61,494 nucleotides of DNA from Zoogloea sp. (GTDB taxonomy: Bacteria > Pseudomonadota > Gammaproteobacteria > Burkholderiales > Rhodocyclaceae), in contig NZ_JAQVCN010000028.1 of assembly GCF_028689785.1 (NCBI RefSeq), forward strand, positions 1 through 61,494, written 5' to 3'. The first letter of the stretch is position 1. The number at the start of each line of letters is the position of its first letter. This document shows, piece by piece, positions 27,001 to 34,775 of the stretch. The notes under the pieces were generated by a model. It did no database searches, was not told where the DNA came from, and saw only the letters and a program-made list of their open reading frames with translations. A program made the translations under genes and the position numbers.

Positions 27001-27331
27001 CCCGCGGAAAATCGGCCCAGCGCCTGGCCAGGGCTGCGCCAGCGTAGGCCTGCAAGACGGCGCCCACGGCCACCCACAGGGGAGTGAACCAGGCCCACCC
27101 TTCCAGGCCCGAGCGTGACACAGCCTCGATATTGGTGAGCAGGGCACCCATGAATATCGCTGGCCAGATGCCACGGCCGTAAATCAGGACGGCTGCCAGC
27201 CCGATGCCGGCGGGGGGGTAAAGGGGGGCAACGTAGCCCGGAGGAATGGCAATGTGCAGGGCCAGCAGGCCGCAGATCGTATAGGAAATGCCGATGATTG
27301 CGAGTTTGCGCAAGGAGGAGGCGTGTGGCAT
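24020..27331 (-). CDS. MASE1-CHASE-PAS-GGDEF-EAL c-di-GMP protein
   Basis: The 1103-residue protein has a MASE1-like membrane sensor with about eight helices (1-205; PLYPPAGIGLAA is typical), an extracytoplasmic CHASE-like domain (about 225-500), a helix near 505-525, PAS (about 555-670), GGDEF (LGGDEF near 749, with REED inhibitory site five residues before) and EAL (EALVRW near 875, DDFGTGYSSL). Both catalytic domains look complete. The ATG at 27331 has no clear ribosome binding site, so the start is less certain than the rest. It is convergent with the LuxR regulator and overlaps it by four nt. Confidence 0.93.
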   Translation of the reverse strand: MPHASSLRKLAIIGISYTICGLLALHIAIPPGYVAPLYPPAGIGLAAVLIYGRGIWPAIFMGALLTNIEAVSRSGLEGWAWFTPLWVAVGAVLQAYAGAALARRWADFPRGLDNGTTILRFLFVAGPVSCLIGASFGTAALVASGAIAPSEAPFSWWNWWAGDAIGILIATPLTFVFLGQPRHEWAPRRRSLALPMSVALILLAGLESQVAQWEQQRLQSRFERDARYLSSLLLKRFANYTDVLQATERVMVAAPDLDDEGFRQFAMPWLARFEGIQGIGWIPRTPDAQRKAIEKTAQRALGSADFAIRDRAPNKQLFPSPRRAEYYPIRYIAPLEGNGRALGLNVQSIPTSAEALARSRADGKAAATQAFELTQETESKLGVVIYQRTSPGQTAPQADGFAFVALRMEDAVNSVLLRNAINGISYCLAEQNPDKTPGRRLSGFAPCSSSDEASSGGVPPWIEDFDFGGRAWTLRFVAEPSYATLHRGWEAWTVLAVGLLSTGMLGAFLLSSTGRARRIEELVQQRTTELAEASLHLSAKKAMLTHAERIAQLGSWEADPETGEGHWSEELFSILRAPRSQDGKLANLLAALHPDDQPRLQQAFDDVAQGMTGASFDVRLRWGDQSEAQRIVHFTIEAGLGLNNGKTLRGTVQDVTANRAAEAHIHYLAHYDGLTGLPNRSLWISRADQALAIARRNQLQAGVLFLDLDNFKKINDTLGHPVGDRLLTAAAQRLALCLREEDVLARLGGDEFVVLLPQLSQSEDAAIVARKLIASLIRPFDIDGQELSISTSVGIALHPTDGNDVDQLLKHADTAMYDAKSAGRNDFRFFTPDMNARAYARLMLENALRHALERHELELDYQPQWAMPGQRLIGVEALVRWNHPERGRIPPGEFIPLAEETGLIEAIGDWVLHAAAQQQAAWQAAGLPALTIAVNISALQFRRPGFVDRVRQVFADAGVSPQSFELELTESALMQPSAEIEAQFARLRRLGIGLALDDFGTGYSSLVYLKRLPLSRLKIDRSFVQDLPGDAEDAAIATATLSIARDLGLEVVAEGVETEAQRDFLLQRQCPIMQGYLFARPLRAADVTALLAATAEVKSSLSI

Positions 27332-27636
27332 GCGGCGGGTGGGTCCGGGCGATGGGGGGCAGTCCGTCGTTGTACTGCCTGTCAGGGGTAGGCCGTCACT
27401 GGCGGGATCGAAGGTTCCCTGGGCGTGCTGCTGGCCTTTATTACGGCAGCGCAGCCCGGCGGCTTCAATGTCGCCGGGTGAATTCGGTCATGCATCTCCT
27501 GTTATTGCAATGCGGTAGTATCTCGGTCCCGCATCGGTGCTGATGTTCGGATTTCCGGATGTTGCGTTGCGGGATAAGGCTGCTGCCCCGTTTGGCAAGG
27601 TAGTGCTTCTGTATTCGTGAGTTTGAGGAGGGCGAA
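27332..27636. other. Intergenic region between divergent c-di-GMP gene and kup
   Basis: About 305 nt with no supported ORF. It must hold promoters for both divergent genes. A 7-bp inverted repeat CCCGGCG/CGCCGGG with a 10-nt loop lies near 27457-27480. AT content rises toward kup, but I cannot point to a convincing -35/-10 pair. The kup ribosome binding site GAGGAG is at its right end. Confidence 0.5.
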
Positions 27637-29532
27637 ATGTCATCAGTGCTAGCCGAAGGTCAGGACAAGCGATCTCGCGCTGAGGTGCTCCCGGTGGCGC
27701 TGGCCGCCATGGGGGTGGTTTTCGGCGATATCGGCACGAGCCCCCTCTATACCATGAAGGAGGTATTCAATGCTCATCATGGCCTGGCGGTGACGCCGGA
27801 GAACGTGCTGGGGGTGCTGTCCCTGGTGTTCTGGGCGCTGACCATCGTCGTGTCCATGAAATACGTGGTGTACATCATGAGGGCCGACAATCGGGGGGAG
27901 GGGGGCATCATGGCCCTGACCTCCCTGGCCCTGCGCACCACTCAGTCGCCCCGGGTGGCGGGCCTGATGTCGGCGGTCGGCTTGTTCGGTGCGGCCCTAT
28001 TCTATGGCGATGGCGTGATCACCCCGGCCATTTCGGTGCTGTCCGCGGTGGAAGGGCTGGAGGTGGCAACGCCGGCCTTCCGGCCCTATGTCCTGCCGAT
28101 CTCGCTGGTGGTGCTGACAGGGCTGTTCGTGATCCAGAGCAAGGGCACTGCGCGGGTAGGGGCGGTGTTCGGCCCGGTGATGCTGTTCTGGTTTACCACC
28201 CTCGGCGTGCTTGGAGCGATGAATGTGGTGCGTCACCCGGACGTGCTGCAGGCTATCAACCCGATGCACGCGGTGCATTTTTTCGCCACCAACAAGATGC
28301 TGGGCTTCCTCGCGCTGGGAGCCGTGGTGCTGGCCATCACGGGGGGCGAGGCCCTGTATGCCGATATGGGGCACTTCGGCCGGCGTCCCATCAAGTTGGC
28401 CTGGTTCGGCTATGTGTTCCCCGCTCTGTATCTGAACTACCTGGGGCAGGGGGCGCTGATTCTCGACGATCCGTCGGCGGTGAAAAACCCTTTCTACCTG
28501 CTGGTCCCGGAGCCGCTGCTATACCCCATGGTCGGCTTGTCCACGCTGGCCACCATCATTGCCTCTCAGGCGGTGATCTCGGGGGCATTCTCCCTCACCA
28601 AACAGGCCGTCCAGCTGGGCTATTCGCCACGTATCCACGTGATTCACACCTCTGAAAAGGAAGTTGGGCAGATTTACGTCCCGAACGTGAACTGGATGCT
28701 GCTGGGGGCAGTGATTGCGCTGGTGCTGGGCTTCCGCTCGTCGAGCGCACTGGCTTCGGCCTACGGCATTGCCGTGACGCTGACCATGATGATCGACACC
28801 GTGCTGGCCTTTTTCGTGGTCAGGGCCTTGTGGAAGTGGAGCTGGGGGCCGGCACTGAGCTTTCTGGCTTTGTTCTTCACGGTGGATTTCGCCTTTTTTT
28901 CAGCGAATACGGTCAAGATTTTTGACGGGGGGTGGTTTCCGCTGGCCCTGGGGCTGGCGATCCACGCCCTGCTGATGACCTGGAAGAAGGGACGGGCTGC
29001 GCTGACGGCACGGATGCAGGTGGATACCATGCCCCTCGATCTGTTCATCCAGTCGATGTTCCATGATCCACCCATCCGTGTGCCGGGGACCGGTGTGTTC
29101 ATGACCACGGCCCCGGACGGCGTGCCCCGGGCTCTGCTCCACAACCTGCTGCATAACAAGGTTCTGCATGCCCGGGTGGTGCTGGTGACGATGACGACCG
29201 AAGATGTGCCCTATGTGCCGGTGAGCGAGCGGGTGCGGGTCGAAGAGCTGGATTTCGGCTTCTACCGGGTGTTTGTCCGCTACGGCTTCAAGGACGATCC
29301 GGACATTCCGGCGGCACTGGCCATGTGCGAGTCCCAGGGCCTGTCTTTCGAGCTGATGGAGTCCTCCTTCTTCCTCGGCCGCGAGACCTTGATACCGCGC
29401 TCCGGATCGGTCCTCGGGCGCTGGCGGGAGCTGCTGTTCATCCTGATGTTCAGGAACGCTCACAGTGCCGCGGATTTCTTCTGTATTCCGGCCAACCGAG
29501 TGGTCGAATTTGGTACCCAGATCGAGTTGTGA
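27637..29532 (+). CDS. kup: Potassium uptake permease Kup
   Basis: The 631-residue protein is a K+/H+ symporter of the inner membrane. Recognition rests on the N-terminal signature MGVVFGDIGTSPLYTMKEVF, the RADNRGEGGIMAL loop, GDGVITPAISVLSAVEGLEV, about 12 hydrophobic segments in the first 430 residues and a hydrophilic C-terminal domain. The ATG at 27637 has GAGGAG eight nt upstream. It stands alone between a divergent c-di-GMP gene and the exopolysaccharide block. Confidence 0.96.
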   Translation: MSSVLAEGQDKRSRAEVLPVALAAMGVVFGDIGTSPLYTMKEVFNAHHGLAVTPENVLGVLSLVFWALTIVVSMKYVVYIMRADNRGEGGIMALTSLALRTTQSPRVAGLMSAVGLFGAALFYGDGVITPAISVLSAVEGLEVATPAFRPYVLPISLVVLTGLFVIQSKGTARVGAVFGPVMLFWFTTLGVLGAMNVVRHPDVLQAINPMHAVHFFATNKMLGFLALGAVVLAITGGEALYADMGHFGRRPIKLAWFGYVFPALYLNYLGQGALILDDPSAVKNPFYLLVPEPLLYPMVGLSTLATIIASQAVISGAFSLTKQAVQLGYSPRIHVIHTSEKEVGQIYVPNVNWMLLGAVIALVLGFRSSSALASAYGIAVTLTMMIDTVLAFFVVRALWKWSWGPALSFLALFFTVDFAFFSANTVKIFDGGWFPLALGLAIHALLMTWKKGRAALTARMQVDTMPLDLFIQSMFHDPPIRVPGTGVFMTTAPDGVPRALLHNLLHNKVLHARVVLVTMTTEDVPYVPVSERVRVEELDFGFYRVFVRYGFKDDPDIPAALAMCESQGLSFELMESSFFLGRETLIPRSGSVLGRWRELLFILMFRNAHSAADFFCIPANRVVEFGTQIEL

Positions 29533-29536
29533 GGCA

Positions 29537-29565
29537 TGCCGCCGCCGGTGCGCCGGAGGGCGGCA
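29537..29565 (+). terminator. Hairpin after kup, possible terminator
   Basis: TGCCGCC (29537-29543) pairs with GGCGGCA (29559-29565), and the inner CCGG repeats can pair as well. It begins five nt after the kup stop. There is no T-tract, so it may only stabilise the 3' end. Confidence 0.4.
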
Positions 29566-29602
29566 GGCCCATACATGGAATTTATGTGAAATGTAATTTT
29601 TG

Positions 29603-29618
29603 CGTGACGGGGATCACG
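29603..29618. promoter_or_regulatory. CRP/FNR-family-like palindrome upstream of epsB
   Basis: CGTGA, six nt, TCACG: a perfect inverted repeat with the spacing of CRP-type operators (TGTGA-N6-TCACA). It lies about 200 nt upstream of the exopolysaccharide sugar transferase start. In several proteobacteria CRP/FNR-family proteins, some of them c-di-GMP-responsive, control polysaccharide genes. Function here is inferred. Confidence 0.4.
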
Positions 29619-29659
29619 GGAGCCAAAGAGGCTTCGCGCTATTGTTCAGCCATACATTT

Positions 29660-29675
29660 TTTCACGCATTTTGCA
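29660..29675 (+). promoter_or_regulatory. Degenerate sigma-54-like -24/-12 element
   Basis: TTTCACG, CATT, TTGCA resembles the sigma-54 consensus TGGCACG-N4-TTGCA with correct spacing and a perfect -12 half, but the important GG of the -24 half is TT. PrsR, encoded nearby, is sigma-54-dependent, which makes it worth noting. It could be chance in an AT-rich stretch. Confidence 0.25.
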
Positions 29676-29815
29676 ATTTAGAAGGGCGCCAAACGAACGA
29701 CCTCAGCTGGTCTTCATAGATAATGCGCCGCAACATCCGGATGCTGTCTTGCCGGCTTCTTCCTGAAACATCCACTTGCATGGGCGGTTGCCTCAAAGGG
29801 TTGCCGAAGCTTGAG

Positions 29816-31201
29816 ATGCTCAAACTTTTCAATCATTACGTTCCGTCCAACACCGTCCTGCAGGTGGTCATCGATGCGATTCTCCTGTTCGTCGCCGTGA
29901 TTGTGGCGTTCGTGCTGCAGAGCAAGGTGGACGGGCCCCTGATTGCAACGCTGGTGCCGTCGGCATTGGCCTTTGCGGCTACGATGATGATCCTCAATGG
30001 GGCTCTGGGGCTTTACCGCGCCGGTTTTGGCTGCGGTTTCCGTGAGACCCTGATGCGCGTAGCGATGTCCATCGCGCTCAGCATTCCCGTCGCCTACGGT
30101 ATCTTTCAGGTTCTTCCCTGGGGCGAATTTGCCCATGAGGCGATGGAGCTCAATGTGGTGGCGCTGCTGGGGTTTGTTGTCGTGGCGCGGGGTTTCTCTG
30201 CGCGGCGCGTGGGAGCGGGCGTATTGGTAAAACGGATCATGGTGATTGGCACAGGGGCCGATGCGGTGGCGGTGGAGAACGCGCTCGCCCATTCCTCCAG
30301 CAGGGGGCTCCAGGTCGTGGGCTTCTTCCCCTCCGGTCAGGGTGACGAGGTGCGTGTCGATCCGAAGCGGATCATCCACTTCGATGGCAATCTGCTGGCG
30401 ACTGCCACGCATCTTAAGGTTAACGAGATCATCGTTGCCCTCAAGGAGCGTCGCGGTGGTGTGATCCCCCTGCGGGAACTCCTCGACTGCAAGATGGCCG
30501 GTATCAAGGTGCTCGACCTGTCGAGCTTCTTCGAGCGAGTCCGCGGGCAAGTCCGCATTGACTCCCTGCGGGCCAGCTGGCTGATTTACGGCGAGGGTTT
30601 CCGTCAGGGCTGGAGCCGTACCCTGGTCAAGCGCGTGTTCGACATCGTCGCCTCCTTGGTGCTGCTGATCCTGGCGGCCCCCGTGATGGTGCTGGCGGCG
30701 CTGCTGATCGTGATCGAAGACGGTGCCCCGGTGTTCTATCGTCAGGAGCGGGTCGGTCTTGGCGGCCGTCTGTTCAAAGTGACCAAGTTTCGCAGCATGC
30801 GTCGCGATGCCGAACGTGACGGCAAGCCGCGTTGGGCCAGTGCCAATGATGACCGCGTGACCCGTATCGGCCGTTTTATCCGCAAGGTGCGCATCGACGA
30901 GCTGCCGCAGTTGTTCAACGTTCTCAAGGGGGACATGAGCCTGGTTGGTCCGCGCCCCGAGCGCCCCTTCTTCGTTGATCAGCTGACCCGCGACATTCCC
31001 TTCTATGCCGTACGTCACTGCGTCAAGCCAGGGGTTACCGGTTGGGCTCAGGTCCGCTACCAATATGGTTCGTCGGTGGATGATGCGATCAACAAGCTGC
31101 AGTACGATCTTTACTACGTCAAGAATCACACCCTGTTCCTCGATACCGTCGTTCTCTTCGAGACCGTGCGGGTGGTGCTGACCGGCGACGGCGCCCACTG
31201 A
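29816..31201 (+). CDS. epsB: EpsB-type polyprenyl-phosphate sugar phosphotransferase (PEP-CTERM-associated)
   Basis: The 461-residue enzyme should load the first sugar phosphate onto undecaprenyl phosphate for exopolysaccharide synthesis at the inner membrane. It has four or five N-terminal helices, a central nucleotide-fold region and a C-terminal WcaJ/PglC-type domain with a helix near 275-300, then FRSMRRDAE, RKVRIDELPQLFNVLKG, SLVGPRPERPFF and KPGVTGWAQV. The start MLKLFNHY is typical of the TIGR03013 group found with PEP-CTERM systems. Upstream in-frame codons from 29723 look non-coding. A terminator follows. Confidence 0.9.
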   Translation: MLKLFNHYVPSNTVLQVVIDAILLFVAVIVAFVLQSKVDGPLIATLVPSALAFAATMMILNGALGLYRAGFGCGFRETLMRVAMSIALSIPVAYGIFQVLPWGEFAHEAMELNVVALLGFVVVARGFSARRVGAGVLVKRIMVIGTGADAVAVENALAHSSSRGLQVVGFFPSGQGDEVRVDPKRIIHFDGNLLATATHLKVNEIIVALKERRGGVIPLRELLDCKMAGIKVLDLSSFFERVRGQVRIDSLRASWLIYGEGFRQGWSRTLVKRVFDIVASLVLLILAAPVMVLAALLIVIEDGAPVFYRQERVGLGGRLFKVTKFRSMRRDAERDGKPRWASANDDRVTRIGRFIRKVRIDELPQLFNVLKGDMSLVGPRPERPFFVDQLTRDIPFYAVRHCVKPGVTGWAQVRYQYGSSVDDAINKLQYDLYYVKNHTLFLDTVVLFETVRVVLTGDGAH

Positions 31202-31236
31202 CCCTGTCGCTGACTCCCCGTCAAAGGGGAGGTTTG

Positions 31237-31269
31237 ACGCTCCCGCCATGTCCGGGAGCGTTTGTTTTT
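31237..31269 (+). terminator. Rho-independent terminator after epsB
   Basis: A perfect 9-bp stem ACGCTCCCG/CGGGAGCGT (31237-31245 and 31253-31261) with a 7-nt loop is followed by TTGTTTTTC. It separates epsB from prsK, so prsK needs its own promoter or read-through. Confidence 0.9.
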
Positions 31270-31282
31270 CTGCCGAGGCCCG

Positions 31283-33382
31283 ATGGAATCCACGTTTTCC
31301 CAAGTGTCCGCGTGGAGTCACGCGATTGCGACGGTCGTCCATGCACTGTTCGCGGTGTATCTCGGCCTGGCGTGGCGCCATGGCTCACGGGGGTCCTTCC
31401 TGATTGGTGCCATGGCGGTCAGTGCCCTGTGGGCATCGGCCAACTGGGCCTTCGCCCTGACGGGCTGGAACTGGCTCTTCCTGTTGGGCAACGTGCTCGA
31501 TGTACTGCGCATGGGGGCGTGGTTCGGCTTCCTGCTCGCTCTCGTTTTTCAGCCCGCGGCCGGGGCTGATGGCGAGCCTCCTCCGCGCTGGCCGAAGCCG
31601 ATGACCCTGGCGGTGATCTCCCTTGGCGCCATCGGGGTGGTGTGCTTCTCCCTCAATCTGCCTATCTACGGAACGCCATTGCGTACCTGGGCGGGCAGCT
31701 CGCTGCTGACGGCGGTCTTCGGTCTCGTCCTGCTCGAACTTTTCTACCGCTCCGTTCCCGAACGCTCCCGCTGGGGGATCAAGCCCATGGCGCTGGGGCT
31801 GGCCGGGCTGTTTGCGTTCGACGTCTATCTGTTTGCGGATTCCCTGTTGTTCAGCCGGATCCATGCCGTCATCTGGAGTGCGCGCGGCTTTGCCCACACC
31901 CTGATCATTCCCCTGGTGGCCATTTCTGCATCGCGCAATCCCGAGTGGACCTTCCGGGTATCGATCTCCCGGCATGTGGTCTTCCATTCGACGGCACTGG
32001 CCGTATCCGGTGTTTACCTGCTGCTGATCGCCGGTGCCGGTTACTACATGCGCTATTTTGGCGGGGAGTGGGGCGAGGCGCTGCAACTGGTGATGCTCTT
32101 CGGGGGTGGGCTTTTTCTGGGGGTGTTGGTCTTCTCCGGTGCCTTCCGGGCGCGCCTGAAGGTGCTGTTGGCCAAGCATTTCTTTGCCTACCGCTATGAC
32201 TACCGGACCGAGTGGCTTGGCGTGACCCAGGCCTTGTCGGTGGCCGGGGATGGGCTGAGCCTGGGGGAATCCGTCGTCAAGGCTCTGGCCGACCTGGTCG
32301 AGAGCCCCGGGGGCGGGGTGTGGCTGAGGGATGCCAACGGTTGTTTCAGCCAGCAGGCCAGGCTCAACATGCCCCATTACGGGCTGGTCGAGAATGAGGG
32401 TTCCGCATTCACGGCTTTCCTGCTTGAGCGGGAGTGGGTGGTGAATCTCGCGGAGTTGCGCAGCGGGTTTTCCGTGGGTGGGGCAGGTGTCACGCTGCCC
32501 GAATGGACGCCCGAGGTGGCAGACATGTGGCTGATCGTGCCGCTGATCTCGTCGGGGGTGTTGGTGGGCTTCGTCATCCTCCTCACCCCGCGTACGCCGG
32601 TGGATGTCAACTGGGAAGTCCTTGATCTGCTGAAGATGGCGGGCCGTCAGGCAGCCAGCTACTTTGCCCGCATGCAGGCAGCAGAGGCGCTCATCGAGGC
32701 GCGCAAGTTTGATGCCTTCAACCGCATGTCGGCCTTCGTGGTCCATGATCTGAAGAATCTGGTGGCCCAGATGTCCCTGATGTTGCGCAATGCCGAGCGA
32801 CACAAGGACAATCCGGAGTTCCAGGCGGACATGCTGGACACCGTTCGTCACGTGGAGGAGCGGATGCGTGGGCTGATGACCCAGCTCATGGAGAAGACGC
32901 CGATCAACCAGCGCAAGCCCGTGCCCCTCAGGGCCTTGCTCGAACACGTGGTGCAGTCCAAACGAATGTACATTCCCTGTCCGGTGCTGCTCGAAGGCGC
33001 GCCGGAAGTCTCCGTTCTGGCGCATGCCGAGCGGCTTGAGCGTATCCTCGGGCATATCGTGCAAAATGCCCTCGACGCCACTCCCGAGCATGGTAGTGTG
33101 TCAGTAGAGCTATCCCGGGAGCGTAAGCAGGCATGCATCACGGTTCGGGATACCGGATCCGGCATGTCAGCCGCATTCATCCGGGAGCAGCTTTTCAAGC
33201 CTTTCCAGACGACGAAGGCGAGCGGAATGGGCATCGGCGCCTACGAGGCACAGCAATATGTGCAGGAACTGGGGGGCAGCCTGAGCGTTGCCAGCGATGT
33301 GGGCGCGGGAACCCGGTTCGATATCCGATTGCCCATTGCCGAGTCCGTCCGGAAAGACGGTAACGAAGCAATGGCAAACTAG
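31283..33382 (+). CDS. prsK: PEP-CTERM system histidine kinase PrsK
   Basis: The 699-residue kinase has about ten membrane helices in the first 300 residues, a GAF-like domain (about 310-470), the H-box VVHDLKNLVAQMSLML (His near 486) and an ATPase domain (QNALDATPE, DTGSGM, GMGIGAYEAQQYV). This matches PrsK of the exosortase/PEP-CTERM system, paired with PrsR. The ATG at 31283 has GAGG upstream, although the spacing is only four nt. prsR follows after five nt. Confidence 0.92.
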   Translation: MESTFSQVSAWSHAIATVVHALFAVYLGLAWRHGSRGSFLIGAMAVSALWASANWAFALTGWNWLFLLGNVLDVLRMGAWFGFLLALVFQPAAGADGEPPPRWPKPMTLAVISLGAIGVVCFSLNLPIYGTPLRTWAGSSLLTAVFGLVLLELFYRSVPERSRWGIKPMALGLAGLFAFDVYLFADSLLFSRIHAVIWSARGFAHTLIIPLVAISASRNPEWTFRVSISRHVVFHSTALAVSGVYLLLIAGAGYYMRYFGGEWGEALQLVMLFGGGLFLGVLVFSGAFRARLKVLLAKHFFAYRYDYRTEWLGVTQALSVAGDGLSLGESVVKALADLVESPGGGVWLRDANGCFSQQARLNMPHYGLVENEGSAFTAFLLEREWVVNLAELRSGFSVGGAGVTLPEWTPEVADMWLIVPLISSGVLVGFVILLTPRTPVDVNWEVLDLLKMAGRQAASYFARMQAAEALIEARKFDAFNRMSAFVVHDLKNLVAQMSLMLRNAERHKDNPEFQADMLDTVRHVEERMRGLMTQLMEKTPINQRKPVPLRALLEHVVQSKRMYIPCPVLLEGAPEVSVLAHAERLERILGHIVQNALDATPEHGSVSVELSRERKQACITVRDTGSGMSAAFIREQLFKPFQTTKASGMGIGAYEAQQYVQELGGSLSVASDVGAGTRFDIRLPIAESVRKDGNEAMAN

Positions 33383-33387
33383 GGAAT

Positions 33388-34758
33388 ATGAGCGAGAAAC
33401 GCAGGACATTGCTGATCGTCGAGGACGATCCCGCACTGCAGAAGCAGATGCGCTGGGCTTTCGATCAGTACGAAACGGTGGTTGCCAACAATCGGGAAGA
33501 GGCCATTGCCCAGTTGCGGCGGCATGAGCCTGCCGTGGTCACGATGGATCTCGGTCTGCCACCGTCTCCCGACGACGTGACTGAAGGTTTCCGTCTGCTG
33601 GGTGAAATCCTGGCCTTGGCGCCCGATACCAAGGTTGTGGTCCTGACCGGCCAGCATGACCGGGAAAACGCCGTGCGTGCGGTGGGCATGGGTGCCTACG
33701 ACTTCTTCGCCAAGCCCTTTGAGCCCGAACTCCTGTCCCTGACCCTTGATCGGGCCCTGCGTCTCTACGACCTGCAGCAGGACAACCGCCGCCTCAAGAT
33801 CCAGCAGGGCAGTGCCCTGTCGGGCGTGATCACCCGTGATGCGGGGATGCTCAAGCTGTGTCGGCTCATCGAGCGGGTGGCCTCGGCCAACGTGACGGTG
33901 ATGCTGCTTGGAGAAAGCGGGACGGGCAAGGAGGTGCTGGCCCGCGGCCTGCACGAACTGTCACCGCGCCGCAACGAGCGCTTTGTCGCCATCAACTGTG
34001 CGGCGATTCCCGAGAACCTCCTCGAAAGCGAGCTCTTCGGCTACGAAAAAGGTGCTTTCACCGGTGCCGTCAAGCAGACCCTCGGCAAGATCGAGGTGGC
34101 CAACAAGGGCACCTTGTTCCTCGATGAAATTGGCGATCTGCCGATGCCCCTGCAGGCCAAGCTGCTGCGCTTCCTGCAGGAGCGCGTGATCGAGCGCATC
34201 GGCGGTCGTGAGGAGATCCCGGTGGATGTGCGCATCGTCTGTGCCACCCACCAGGACGTGAAGGGCCTGATCCAGGCGGGGCGCTTCCGGGAGGATCTGT
34301 ACTACCGACTGGCCGAAATCGTGGTGGACATCCCTGCGCTGCGCGATCGCGACGGTGACGCGGTGCTGCTGGCCCATGCCTTCGTGCAGCGTTTTGCCAA
34401 CGATCACGGGCGCGGATCCATGTCCCTCACCGACGATGCCGTGCAGAGCATCGAGCAGCACCGTTGGCCCGGCAACATCCGGGAACTCGAAAACGCCATC
34501 AAGCGCGCCGTGATCATGGCCGACGGCAACTGCATCACGGCGGACGACATCGGTCTCAATCAGGACGACAGTGATGAAGGCCTGCAGGCCCTCAACCTCC
34601 GCGAGGTCCGCGAGGAAGCCGAGCGTCGCGCCGTGGTCCGGGTGATGGCCCGGGTCAATGGCAACGTGGCGCGAGCTGCCGAGGTGCTGGGTATCAGCCG
34701 TCCCACTCTCTATGATTTGATGAACCGCTTCGGACTCAAGAAAGAAATCTCAACGTGA
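33388..34758 (+). CDS. prsR: PEP-CTERM-box sigma-54 response regulator PrsR
   Basis: The 456-residue NtrC-family activator has a receiver (Asp near 53 in TMDLGLPPSPDDVTEG, a longer loop than in NtrC and typical of PrsR), AAA+ with Walker A GESGTGKE (near 174) and GAFTGA (near 222), and a Fis-type helix-turn-helix (NVARAAEVLGISRPTLYDLM). In related bacteria PrsK/PrsR with RpoN drive expression of PEP-CTERM surface proteins needed for floc or biofilm matrix. It lies five nt after prsK; prsT follows directly. Confidence 0.93.
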   Translation: MSEKRRTLLIVEDDPALQKQMRWAFDQYETVVANNREEAIAQLRRHEPAVVTMDLGLPPSPDDVTEGFRLLGEILALAPDTKVVVLTGQHDRENAVRAVGMGAYDFFAKPFEPELLSLTLDRALRLYDLQQDNRRLKIQQGSALSGVITRDAGMLKLCRLIERVASANVTVMLLGESGTGKEVLARGLHELSPRRNERFVAINCAAIPENLLESELFGYEKGAFTGAVKQTLGKIEVANKGTLFLDEIGDLPMPLQAKLLRFLQERVIERIGGREEIPVDVRIVCATHQDVKGLIQAGRFREDLYYRLAEIVVDIPALRDRDGDAVLLAHAFVQRFANDHGRGSMSLTDDAVQSIEQHRWPGNIRELENAIKRAVIMADGNCITADDIGLNQDDSDEGLQALNLREVREEAERRAVVRVMARVNGNVARAAEVLGISRPTLYDLMNRFGLKKEIST

Positions 34759-34775
34759 TTCAAGGATCCATGCAG

